8,282 nucleotides of DNA from an uncultured Lentisphaeria bacterium (GCA_949298665.1 CASFXO010000017.1:1-8282); one strand, 5' to 3'. Shown: positions 1 through 7,079, counted from the first letter of the stretch. Translations and numbers: made by a program. Notes: generated from the sequence alone by a model not told the origin.

Positions 1-1
1 G

Positions 2-1864
2 GGCTGCCGCTCCGACGGCGTCCGCCCCCTGCTGCACCGGCTGGAAAAGGCGCTGACCGAACTCGACGACCACGGCATGCCGATGCTCTCCTACGGCGCG
101 GACATCGATGACGCGATCCGCGCGGTGGCGGATAAGATCGATGCCCTGAATATCGAGCGCTTCCGCCACATTCCCGCCCGGTTCTTCGCCATCAAACTTC
201 TGGAGCACGATTCCGCCGTCACACGCCTGCCGGAATTCGCCCCGGTGCTGAACGAAGTCGAGGAACAGATCCGCCACCTGCGCGAAAAACACGCCATCGA
301 AGCCGATACCTTTCTGGCCGACCGCCGTTACGCCATGCTGGCGGGCGCCTGCCGCAATACGATTTCCATGACGCAGGAACGGCGGCGGGAAATCTCCGAC
401 CGGATCGACGCGGTCATGACCAATCAGTTCCTCGGGCTGCCGCTGTTTCTTCTCATCATGCTGGCGACGTTCTGGTTCACCTTCATCTGCGCCGACCCGT
501 TCATGGGGTACATCGAGGAGGGATTCGCCCGGCTTGTCGATGCGATCCAATCCGGGTGGCCGGAAGAACACCTGCCCTATCTGCGTTCGCTGCTGACCGA
601 CGGGGTGATTTCCGGGGTCGGCGGGGTGCTGGTGTTTCTGCCGAACATTCTCTTTCTGTTCTTCGCCATCGCGATTCTGGAGGAATCCGGCTATATGGCG
701 CGCGCGGCCTTCGTCATGGACGGACTGATGCGGCGCTTCGGCCTGCAGGGGCGCTCGTTCGTGCCGCTGGTGCTGGGCTTCGGCTGCACGGTCCCGGCGA
801 TCATGGCGACCCGCACGATCGAATCGGACCGCGACCGCCGCACCACGGTGATGGTGCTGCCGCTGATGAGCTGCAGTGCGCGGCTGCCCATCTATGCCCT
901 GATCGTTCCGGCGTTCTTCCCCGACAACTATGCGGTGATGATGTGTCTGATCTACGTGATCGGCGTCGTCGTCGCCCTGATCGCCGCACGTCTGCTCAAA
1001 TCCACTCTTTTCAAGGGTGACGGCGAAGTCTACCTGATGGAACTGCCGCCGTACCGGATGCCGACGCTGCGGAGCCTGCTGCTGCACATGTGGGACCGGG
1101 GCCGGATGTACCTGCACAAGGCGGGGACCCTGATTCTGGCGGCGAGCGTGATCTTGTACATTGCCAACACCTTCCCGGAAAAGAAGGAGTTTTCACAGGA
1201 TTACGACGCGCAGATCGCCCGGGCGCAGGAAGCCGGACGGATCGATGAAAACGCAGTCCGGCTGCTCGCCCGTGAAAAAGCGCTGGACGATGCCGTCCTC
1301 GCCGGAATCCGGGCCGGAGAAGTGCTGCCGGAGGAACAGCTCGAAATGCTGGAAAACGCGCCCCTTTCCAGCACCGCCGCCGCGCTGGTGGCCGCCGCGC
1401 GCAGAAATCACGACGAAGTAACCGCGCTGGAAAACCGGAAAATGGCGGAATTGATGGAGTATACCGTTTCCGGACGGATCGGGCACGCACTCGAACCGCT
1501 TTTCCGCCCCATCGGGTTCGACTGGCGGCTGACGACCGCGTCGATCGCGGCGCTGGCGGCCAAGGAGGTTTTCGTCTCCCAGCTGGGCATTCTCTATGCC
1601 GAGGGCGAAACGGATCAGGAATCGGTGCCGCTGCGGCAGCAGCTGCTCCGGCATTACACGCCGCTGCAGGGATTCTGCGTCATGCTGTTCTGTCTGCTGT
1701 CGATTCCGTGTCTGGCGACGCTGGCGATCATCAAACGGGAATTGAATTCGTGGAAATGGGTCGGTCTGGAAGCGGCGGGACTGTTTCTGCTGGCCTACCT
1801 CCTGACGCTGATCGTCTACCAGACCGGCAGTCTGCTCCGGATCGGAACCAGCCTCGTGGGCTGA
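2..1864 (+). CDS. feoB: Ferrous iron transport protein B (FeoB), 5'-truncated by the window edge
   Basis: FeoB is an inner-membrane Fe2+ permease with an N-terminal GTPase domain. The reading frame is open from base 2, so the ATG at 77 is internal; about 620 residues are visible, and most of the G domain (roughly 145 residues by family length) lies outside. The first residues look like the end of the G domain. They are followed by the helical GDI-like linker (FFAIKLLEHD, about 182-211) and the pre-membrane signature (DRIDAVMTNQFLGLPLF). The first Gate region carries GFGCTVPAIMATRT (Cys codon 785-787) and MSCSARLPIY (Cys 872-874). The second Gate carries AAKEVFVSQLGILY (about 1555-1596) and SIPCLATLA (Cys 1709-1711). 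The protein ends in a hydrophobic helix. Between the Gates, about 1165-1480 encodes a long charged helical segment absent from E. coli-type FeoB. It converges with a DtxR/MntR-type regulator, its likely controller. A feoA gene, if present, would lie to the left. Confidence 0.95.
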   Translation, partial: GCRSDGVRPLLHRLEKALTELDDHGMPMLSYGADIDDAIRAVADKIDALNIERFRHIPARFFAIKLLEHDSAVTRLPEFAPVLNEVEEQIRHLREKHAIEADTFLADRRYAMLAGACRNTISMTQERRREISDRIDAVMTNQFLGLPLFLLIMLATFWFTFICADPFMGYIEEGFARLVDAIQSGWPEEHLPYLRSLLTDGVISGVGGVLVFLPNILFLFFAIAILEESGYMARAAFVMDGLMRRFGLQGRSFVPLVLGFGCTVPAIMATRTIESDRDRRTTVMVLPLMSCSARLPIYALIVPAFFPDNYAVMMCLIYVIGVVVALIAARLLKSTLFKGDGEVYLMELPPYRMPTLRSLLLHMWDRGRMYLHKAGTLILAASVILYIANTFPEKKEFSQDYDAQIARAQEAGRIDENAVRLLAREKALDDAVLAGIRAGEVLPEEQLEMLENAPLSSTAAALVAAARRNHDEVTALENRKMAELMEYTVSGRIGHALEPLFRPIGFDWRLTTASIAALAAKEVFVSQLGILYAEGETDQESVPLRQQLLRHYTPLQGFCVMLFCLLSIPCLATLAIIKRELNSWKWVGLEAAGLFLLAYLLTLIVYQTGSLLRIGTSLVG

Positions 1865-1905
1865 ATGAAACGGCGGCGCCGCGGACGCACGACACCGGCA
1901 ACGGG

Positions 1906-2592
1906 TCAGGCCACGGGGTCCGCAGCGCGGCGGACCCAGATGTTTTCCGCATCTTCCTGCGCGATTTCCACAGTGCGGTCGCCGACGGCGAGACGCAGCA
2001 GAGTCTTGTCCAGTGAAATCGACGCAAGCGTGAATGCGTCACCGGAAGCTAGTTCGAGCCGTTCCGGATGGCGGAGATTGCGGCTCCAGCATTCGACCGT
2101 CGCCCTTTCCCCGGGAGCCAGGGCGCTCAGGACACACAACGCCGGATAATTCCCCGCCGTAAGATTGGCCATGGCTTCGGTCAGATACGTCTGGAGACTC
2201 CGGGCGTCGGTGCGGTTTTCGATCGCCTCGGAGAAAATGACGAACCGTTCAACGGCCTCCTCGTCGATGATGTGTTCGAGCTTGCAGGCGGTTTCGGAAG
2301 CCTGTTCCAGCGGCAACCCCAGGATCTCCGCGAAAAATTTCTTCAGGATCTTGTGACGGTAGATCACCCGCTCCGCCACTTTCCACCCCTCCGGGGTCAG
2401 CTCCACCGGGAAATGAGTGTTGTATACGATGTAATGGAGTTTCGCCAGCTGTCGGAGCGCGCCGGTGACGGAGGGCATGGTGACATGGAGCCGTTCCGCG
2501 ATCTCCTTGGAATGGGCGTGGCCGTTCACGGCGGTCAGTTCCGCGATGGCTTCCATGTAGTCTTCGAGACTTTCCGTCAATTTTGTTTTCAT
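1906..2592 (-). CDS. DtxR/MntR-family metal-dependent transcriptional regulator with FeoA/SH3-like C-terminus
   Basis: 228 residues. Residues 1-70 form a winged helix (SLEDYMEAIAEL, then the recognition region HVTMPSVTGALRQL). Residues 71-140 form the metal-binding and dimerisation domain (YRHKIL and ACKLEHIIDEEAVERF). Residues 155-222 resemble FeoA/SH3 (LSALAPGERATV to EDAENIWV). Aligned by eye to MntR, the ligands are D11, E14, H80, C103, E106 and H107: the MntR set except that Cys replaces MntR Glu99, as in DtxR Cys102. The DtxR ancillary-site residues Glu83 and His98 appear as K84 and S99. The family binds DNA when loaded with Fe2+ or Mn2+ and represses metal uptake genes. The start is chosen because GGAGAGG precedes this ATG and family homology begins here; the upstream in-frame extension to 2724 looks non-coding and crosses the promoter. 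It faces feoB, which suggests Fe control, but the MntR-like site leaves Mn possible. Confidence 0.92.
   Translation of the reverse strand: MKTKLTESLEDYMEAIAELTAVNGHAHSKEIAERLHVTMPSVTGALRQLAKLHYIVYNTHFPVELTPEGWKVAERVIYRHKILKKFFAEILGLPLEQASETACKLEHIIDEEAVERFVIFSEAIENRTDARSLQTYLTEAMANLTAGNYPALCVLSALAPGERATVECWSRNLRHPERLELASGDAFTLASISLDKTLLRLAVGDRTVEIAQEDAENIWVRRAADPVA
1916..1937. terminator. Stem-loop at the feoB/metalloregulator convergence, possible terminator
   Basis: A perfect 8-bp stem (GGGTCCGC / GCGGACCC) with a 6-nt loop starts 52 bases after the feoB stop codon. It lies inside the last codons of the opposing regulator gene. On the plus strand it is followed, after a few bases, by TGTTTT, a poor but present U-tract. 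On the minus strand no T-run follows. A smaller perfect palindrome, GCGGCGCCGC, lies at 1873-1882 in the gap itself but leaves no loop. Stems of this size occur by chance in GC-rich DNA, so only the position favours a terminator for feoB. Confidence 0.3.
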
Positions 2593-2595
2593 GAT

Positions 2596-2602
2596 CCTCT
2601 CC
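2596..2602 (-). promoter_or_regulatory. Ribosome binding site of the DtxR/MntR-type gene
   Basis: GGAGAGG on the minus strand. Its GGAG core ends 6 nt before the ATG at 2592. This fixes the start of the 228-residue form over longer in-frame starts. Its first bases overlap the right arm of the adjacent inverted repeat, so a hairpin in the transcript could partly mask it. Confidence 0.8.
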
Positions 2603-2619
2603 GTTGCGCACTCAACGGA
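2600..2619. promoter_or_regulatory. Inverted repeat, candidate operator or 5'UTR hairpin of the metalloregulator gene
   Basis: Perfect 7-bp arms TCCGTTG and CAACGGA are separated by 6 bp, giving a 20-bp dyad. It covers the predicted transcription start and reaches the ribosome binding site. DtxR-family proteins bind dyads of about this length near their own and target promoters, so an autoregulatory operator is plausible. It does not match the classic DtxR box or MntR box that I know. Seven-bp dyads occur by chance several times in a window of this size, so only its position makes it notable. Confidence 0.4.
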
Positions 2620-2623
2620 AAGC

Positions 2624-2652
2624 AATATATCGCGGAAACGCCGGATTTTCAA
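2624..2652 (-). promoter_or_regulatory. Sigma70-type promoter of the metalloregulator gene
   Basis: On the minus strand, TTGAAA (-35, 2652-2647) and TATATT (-10, 2629-2624) are separated by exactly 17 bp. Each hexamer matches consensus at 5 of 6 positions. The predicted transcription start is near 2617, giving a leader of about 25 nt before the ATG at 2592. It lies in an AT-rich patch within otherwise GC-rich DNA and is the best promoter visible in the window. Confidence 0.7.
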
Positions 2653-2770
2653 CCGTCTCCCGCCCGGCACCGGCGCATTTTTCCCGGAAAGAACCATGCC
2701 CCCATGACACCAGGGACGCCGCAACCTGTTTTATGCGCCTGCGCCACCCGGTGCCAACCGGAAAACGGCT
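2653..2770. other. Non-coding spacer between lyase stop and metalloregulator promoter
   Basis: This is the part of the 178-bp gap upstream of the promoter. I see no gene. A short stem CCGGT-TGGC-ACCGG (2748-2761, minus-strand reading) lies just after the lyase stop but has no following T-run, so it is a poor terminator. The only other minor feature is TTTCC-C-GGAAA near 2684-2694. Lyase transcripts may therefore read into the regulator. Confidence 0.5.
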
Positions 2771-5700
2771 TCAGGGCGAAACCGGTTCCAGTTCCAGACA
2801 GTCCCAGCTGGGCGCCCCCTGCAACACTTCCAGCCGCAGCCGGACCTCGCCCGAAACCGGTTTCGACAGCTCCGGAATCCGGAACCACCGGTATTCGTCC
2901 GGCGCAAAACCGGCGCCGCCGGTCGCATCCATCGCCACCAGCACAGGCTCCGGAAAAAGATCGCCGGAAACGCGCACGAGAATCGCCCCGGACTCCGCCG
3001 CCAGGCGCAGCCACAACCGGTAACGCCCCGCGGCGGAAACCGGAATGCGCCAGACCAGCGTCACCCCCTCCGTATTCCATCCGCGGAGCAGTTTGCCGCC
3101 GGAAGCGTCTGGGCGGGAAAGTTCGGCGACGGCATGGCTGACGGAGTGATAATTTTCCGCCTCCAGCCGGATTCCGGTACCGTCGGGCGGCGAAGAAGAC
3201 GGTTCCGCCCGCAGACATTCCGCCGAAACGTCGGTGATCGCCAGCGGCTCCAGCTGCGCTTCCGAAACGACCGACAGCAGATAGTCGCCCGGCGGCAATG
3301 CGACCCCGGGACAGGCGTCTTCTCCGGCGGGAATCTCCGCTACGGCACGGCATGAGTCGCCGCTGATCCTGATACACCGCGGGAATTTCCCCGGCGCCAT
3401 GTGAAAGGCAAGCCTCCGGGATTCCGTCAAATGCAGCCGGGCATCCAGTACAAAGCGTTTCGCCGGTTCCGGAGTGACGTGCAGCCGGGCCGGAATCTTC
3501 CGTCCGTCATACGTCAGCGAGACCGCATTCGTAACGACGGCGGCAGAAGAGGCCGTGGCGAAATTTCCCTTCTCCGGCAGCGTCCACTCCTGCGCGCCGA
3601 AGGTCAAGCGGGTCCCGTTGATGAACATGGCCGCCGCCGCCCGTCCATCCGGGGCGAGCCGGACAGCCGCCACCGCGGCGTCGGTAGTGAGTCCCCCCAG
3701 TTCCACCTGCCGCCCGGGGTGCCGCTGCAGCAGTACCAGAAACTCCCGGTTCCGCAGGATCCGCGCGTCCGGCGTCCCGGCAAGTTGCCACCGCACCAAG
3801 TCCGTCCCGAACTCCTCCCGGCGCCGGATCGACAGCGCAGCCAGAAATTCGGTTTCCCTGCCGGCGGCGGAAGGGGTGGCGGTCAGCAGCCATTCCGGCT
3901 CGGGATTCGGTTCCGGCTCCATGGAAGCGACACGATTGGGCGGCGTCCGGTAAGCCGGGGCGGTCGTCAGGACAACCGGTTCCGGAAGGAGCATGACGCC
4001 GTCCAGCCGGGCCCGCGGCCGCGCCACGGAAAAAGTGTTGCCGGCAACCGCAATCGGCGGCTCCCCCTGGGCATGAAACAGCCAGGAGAAGACACTCGGC
4101 CTTTCCGCCTCCAATCGGTCGGCGACGATGACGACTCCGGGCTTGAGAAACAACAGTTGACGGTCGAAGCGTTTCAGCGCCCCGCCGTAGATCTCCGGAT
4201 CGGCGGCGTCGCCCGCCACATAGCCGAAATCCGGAGAATCCAGAAACGCCGTCGTCCGCCCGTCCGCGCCGAACCGGTGAAATGCCTGTCCCTTCCCGTC
4301 GACCAGAATGGTGTTGTGCGCAACGGTCCGGGCGGAATACGCCTTGAAATGCGGACTGTTGTACCAGTCGCAGTAACCGCCGTCGATGGCCAGCTTTTCG
4401 CCGTAGGCGTTGATGACGAAGCTGTTCTGGTCCGGGTGCTGGTGCCCGGCATAATACCGGCCGCTGTGAAAGCCGACCGCGACGTTCTCCCGCCCGTCCG
4501 GCAGAAAGGTGTTGAACAGCGTTACCCCGATATGCGGATAATATTGACTCTGCGGAATGCCGAGGGGAATTTCCGCCTTCCGGCCGTGCCGTTCCGGCAC
4601 ACCGGCATACCAGAGCGCCGCCGGATCGGCGGCCGCGGCCCCGAGCGTGGCCACCAGCTGCCGGTTGACCGGCCCGGTCAATCCATGGTTGGGACTGCCG
4701 GTGTCCGCAAAGGAGATGCCGAACCCGCCGTCAGGCGCGCTGTACAACGGGAACCGGGCGGTCCGGCGCAGCCACGGATGCTGAAAAAGATCCACACCGA
4801 CCGTATACCGGGCCAGCTCCACGAACCGCACCAGCAGTCCGGTCCCGTAGCTCCAGTACCCGAGCCCCTCGTTGTTCTCGCCGTCGAACCCCAGCGCCGG
4901 AAGAAAGCGGCAGGCGAAGAGCGAACACAGATACCGGAACCGCATTTCCGCCTCCGGCTCCTCCGGCAGCGACAGCACCGCCACGGCCGCCGCCTGCGCC
5001 TGATCCCACGGATGGTTATTGGCCTCTTCACCGCGGAAGGGATGCAGCCATTCCCAGTACTGGTCGCCGCGTGCCCGGATGGCGGCGGCGGCCACCGCCC
5101 GTTCTTCCCCGGTCATAATGTCCCAGGCGGCATCCAGACACCAGGCCATGCCCAGCAGCAGATTGCTGACGGCGAGATCGTGGCGGCGGGCGTGGGAACC
5201 GCCCTCGGGGTCCCAGTTGCGGGCGACTTCCAGCAGCCACTCCCGGGCCTTCTCCCGGAAATCCTGCCGGTCGCTCAGCAGGGCCGCCTGCCCGACCGCG
5301 GCCAGACGGCGACCGGTCGGAGTGATGATGCCGTTGCCGACCAGGTTGTACCAGTCGATCCAGGCGGGATACCGGGGATCGGCGCCCTCCTGATAGGGTT
5401 TCGGATCCGGGGGGATCGGATAACGGCAGAGCGCCTCCGCATGGCGGATCAGCAATTCGGAATGCGGGTGATAATAGGCGGCGAGTCGCTTCAGCCGCGG
5501 ACGCGGCGCGGCGGCGAAGGCGCGGAAATCCCACGCGGGCAGCCGCCAATCCTGCGCCGGAGTCGGAATATACAGGGCATCGGATGCAAGAACTTTCCCG
5601 GTTCCGGCATCCGTGACCCGGTAATACCGGACGCCCGGCGACAACGGTTCCGACGGGACGAAAAACGGCTCCTGCACCTGAATACGCACCGTCCCCGCCG

Positions 5701-6325
5701 CCGGAAAGGACGGATCCGCGGAATGTTCCAGCCGATAACGCCCCCCCGGTGTCGCCGCCCAGTCGAACAACGGCAGCGCGGAATAGGAGATCCGCAGGCC
5801 CGCCGCCGGATCATAATCCGGATCCGGCGCAATGCGCAGGTCGCGCACTTCGAGCGTCGCCTGAATGCCTTCCGCGGCCCGGCTCCGACTGTAGACGTTC
5901 ACGCCGATGATGCCGACACCGACTGCGGGCAGCGTCCGGTCTTTTCCGTACCGCTGCCGTCCGAGAGCAATCCGCGCCCGCCGCCACTCCCGCGACTCCG
6001 GCAGTTTGCCGAAGGTGGTCTGCCGGTTTTCGTCCACCAGCGCCACCGCGTTATAATCGAGCGCCTCCTTTTCCGGGAGAAGGTTGCGATATTCGAACGT
6101 CAGCAGCAGATCGGGCCGGAATGCGAAAGCGACCGGCAGCTCCAGCGCGCAATAACGGCTCGGAATCCGGTTGGACACCCGGTAGACGCCGTCCCGGAAC
6201 TCCGCACGGTAGGCTTTGGGATTCGACGCAGGGACCCCGATCCCGGCCTCGAATTCCGTGGCGTCGGCCGCGCCCGGCAACAGCATCAGGCCCGCCGCCG
6301 CGCAATAAAATGCAAACTTTTTCAT
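2771..6325 (-). CDS. Secreted heparinase II/III-family polysaccharide lyase with C-terminal CBM6/35-like module
   Basis: 1184 residues. A signal peptide (MKKFAFYCAAAGLM, likely cleaved after A22 in GAADA) sends it out of the cytoplasm. Residues 23-165 look like a beta-rich accessory domain. Residues about 170-270 resemble the DUF4962-type N-terminal domain of heparinase-like proteins (FDWAATPGG near W189; RYYRVTDAGTG). Residues about 275-575 form the alpha/alpha toroid, with NNHPWDQ (N436-Q442) and GYWSYGTG (Y493). Residues about 590-800 carry the heparinase II/III beta sandwich with GHQHPDQNSF (G627-F636) and HNTILVDG (H670). More beta-rich sequence follows, then a linker (AEPSSSPPDG) and a CBM6/35-like module from about 1050 (EAENY, E1055-Y1059). 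The family cleaves uronic-acid polysaccharides by beta-elimination; H438/N437, Y493 and H628/H630 are the likely active-site residues. The exact PL family and substrate cannot be told. An ATG at 6343 is possible, but the start at 6325 gives a clean signal peptide. No Shine-Dalgarno is visible, and coupling to the gene 7 bp upstream is likely. Confidence 0.9.
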   Translation of the reverse strand: MKKFAFYCAAAGLMLLPGAADATEFEAGIGVPASNPKAYRAEFRDGVYRVSNRIPSRYCALELPVAFAFRPDLLLTFEYRNLLPEKEALDYNAVALVDENRQTTFGKLPESREWRRARIALGRQRYGKDRTLPAVGVGIIGVNVYSRSRAAEGIQATLEVRDLRIAPDPDYDPAAGLRISYSALPLFDWAATPGGRYRLEHSADPSFPAAGTVRIQVQEPFFVPSEPLSPGVRYYRVTDAGTGKVLASDALYIPTPAQDWRLPAWDFRAFAAAPRPRLKRLAAYYHPHSELLIRHAEALCRYPIPPDPKPYQEGADPRYPAWIDWYNLVGNGIITPTGRRLAAVGQAALLSDRQDFREKAREWLLEVARNWDPEGGSHARRHDLAVSNLLLGMAWCLDAAWDIMTGEERAVAAAAIRARGDQYWEWLHPFRGEEANNHPWDQAQAAAVAVLSLPEEPEAEMRFRYLCSLFACRFLPALGFDGENNEGLGYWSYGTGLLVRFVELARYTVGVDLFQHPWLRRTARFPLYSAPDGGFGISFADTGSPNHGLTGPVNRQLVATLGAAAADPAALWYAGVPERHGRKAEIPLGIPQSQYYPHIGVTLFNTFLPDGRENVAVGFHSGRYYAGHQHPDQNSFVINAYGEKLAIDGGYCDWYNSPHFKAYSARTVAHNTILVDGKGQAFHRFGADGRTTAFLDSPDFGYVAGDAADPEIYGGALKRFDRQLLFLKPGVVIVADRLEAERPSVFSWLFHAQGEPPIAVAGNTFSVARPRARLDGVMLLPEPVVLTTAPAYRTPPNRVASMEPEPNPEPEWLLTATPSAAGRETEFLAALSIRRREEFGTDLVRWQLAGTPDARILRNREFLVLLQRHPGRQVELGGLTTDAAVAAVRLAPDGRAAAAMFINGTRLTFGAQEWTLPEKGNFATASSAAVVTNAVSLTYDGRKIPARLHVTPEPAKRFVLDARLHLTESRRLAFHMAPGKFPRCIRISGDSCRAVAEIPAGEDACPGVALPPGDYLLSVVSEAQLEPLAITDVSAECLRAEPSSSPPDGTGIRLEAENYHSVSHAVAELSRPDASGGKLLRGWNTEGVTLVWRIPVSAAGRYRLWLRLAAESGAILVRVSGDLFPEPVLVAMDATGGAGFAPDEYRWFRIPELSKPVSGEVRLRLEVLQGAPSWDCLELEPVSP

Positions 6326-6332
6326 GACGGAT

Positions 6333-7079
6333 TCAAATGGCATTGATATTAATGTTTTTGTTCAGGTAAATGGCCTCATTGCACACCGCCGCGTGCGGCT
6401 GCTGCTGAAAACCGGCGGCATGACCGTCGAAAAACAGCACGTTGGCGGCCCGGCTGCCATGTCGCAGCCACGAAATCGCCCCGCCGGGCGTACGCTCGAA
6501 CAGATCGGCCTTTTCAATCCTCCCTTCATAATAATATCCATCATAAACCCGCATTTTGCGACTCGGATTCAAAAGTCGGTTGGATTTGATCATCGGCCAG
6601 GTCATCGTTTTGCCGTTATGATAGCCGCTCAGCCAGGTGTGGGCGTAACCGCCGAGCGAAATATATCCGTTGCTCTTTGCCGTCATCGGGCTCCAGGTGG
6701 GCCAGGTCGCACTGTAAAGCCAGTCGGTCAGCCCCTCTTCGGACATCCAGCCGGGACAGAGCGGAACCGCCGCCACCGGCTGCGCATTGCCGTCGCCGGG
6801 TTTTCTGCGGGAAAAGAAGGACTCCGCATACGGTCGGCAGAGCGAAAACCAGTACTGATTCGGCGCATTGTCGCTCCAGAGGCAGGGCACCAGGTATTCC
6901 TGATGGTCCGCGGGGTACTGGGCCATGGCCAGACCGATCTGTTTCAGCTGGTTGACGCAGCTGATCGTGCGGGCCCTGACGCGCGCCCGGTTCAGCGACG
7001 GCAGCAGAAGCGAGGCGAGAATCGCGATGATCGCAATCACGACCAGCAGTTCGATCAATGTAAATGTCTTTTTTCCCAT
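6333..7079 (-). CDS. Type II secretion/type IV pilin-like pseudopilin with H-X-DG C-terminal motif
   Basis: 248 residues. The N-terminus is MGKKTFTLIELLVVIAIIAILASLLLP (split here: MGKKTFTLIELL, then the hydrophobic helix), the prepilin cleavage/methylation signature with Glu at +5 after the predicted cut. The helix is followed by SLNRARVRARTISCVNQLKQIG, typical of the PVC pseudopilin family. The C-terminus has WLRHGSRAANVLFFDGHA, the processing-associated H-X9-DG box, here with ten residues between H207 and D218. The usual Gly before the cleavage site is Thr. The start is set by AGGAG at 7089-7093; an ATG further upstream would overlap the regulator stop. Such proteins may sit in the inner membrane or assemble into pseudopili through a prepilin peptidase. 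It lies between a sugar-type regulator and the secreted lyase, so a role in handling or displaying the lyase, or in binding substrate, is a reasonable guess but unproven. The last codons, around NKNININAI, are markedly AT-rich. Confidence 0.9.
   Translation of the reverse strand: MGKKTFTLIELLVVIAIIAILASLLLPSLNRARVRARTISCVNQLKQIGLAMAQYPADHQEYLVPCLWSDNAPNQYWFSLCRPYAESFFSRRKPGDGNAQPVAAVPLCPGWMSEEGLTDWLYSATWPTWSPMTAKSNGYISLGGYAHTWLSGYHNGKTMTWPMIKSNRLLNPSRKMRVYDGYYYEGRIEKADLFERTPGGAISWLRHGSRAANVLFFDGHAAGFQQQPHAAVCNEAIYLNKNININAI

Noticed and set aside
2..1864. feoB as a broken gene lacking its GTPase domain
   Set aside because: The frame is open to the first complete codon and the visible start matches the end of the G domain, so the truncation is due to the window edge.
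2593..2724. An N-terminal extension of the metalloregulator to an ATG at 2724
   Set aside because: The extension lacks family similarity and would run through the promoter and inverted repeat; the internal ATG at 2592 has a good Shine-Dalgarno.
2852..2865. Perfect 14-bp palindrome CGAAACCGGTTTCG, with a related AACCGGTT at 2780-2787
   Set aside because: It lies inside the lyase coding sequence, and a 14-bp perfect palindrome is expected about once in every two windows this size. No evidence of a binding site.
2068..3141. A 357-codon plus-strand open frame across the regulator gene, its promoter and the lyase 3' end
   Set aside because: It is in antisense register with the metalloregulator, low in complexity, and crosses a clear minus-strand promoter and intergenic gap. 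No recognisable domain.
3401..6346. A 981-codon plus-strand open frame opposite the lyase gene
   Set aside because: Its codons are in exact register with the lyase codons, so stops arise only where the lyase uses TTA, CTA or TCA, which are rare in GC-rich genes. The product is Arg/Pro/Gly-rich with no domain, while the minus strand has a signal peptide and lyase motifs.
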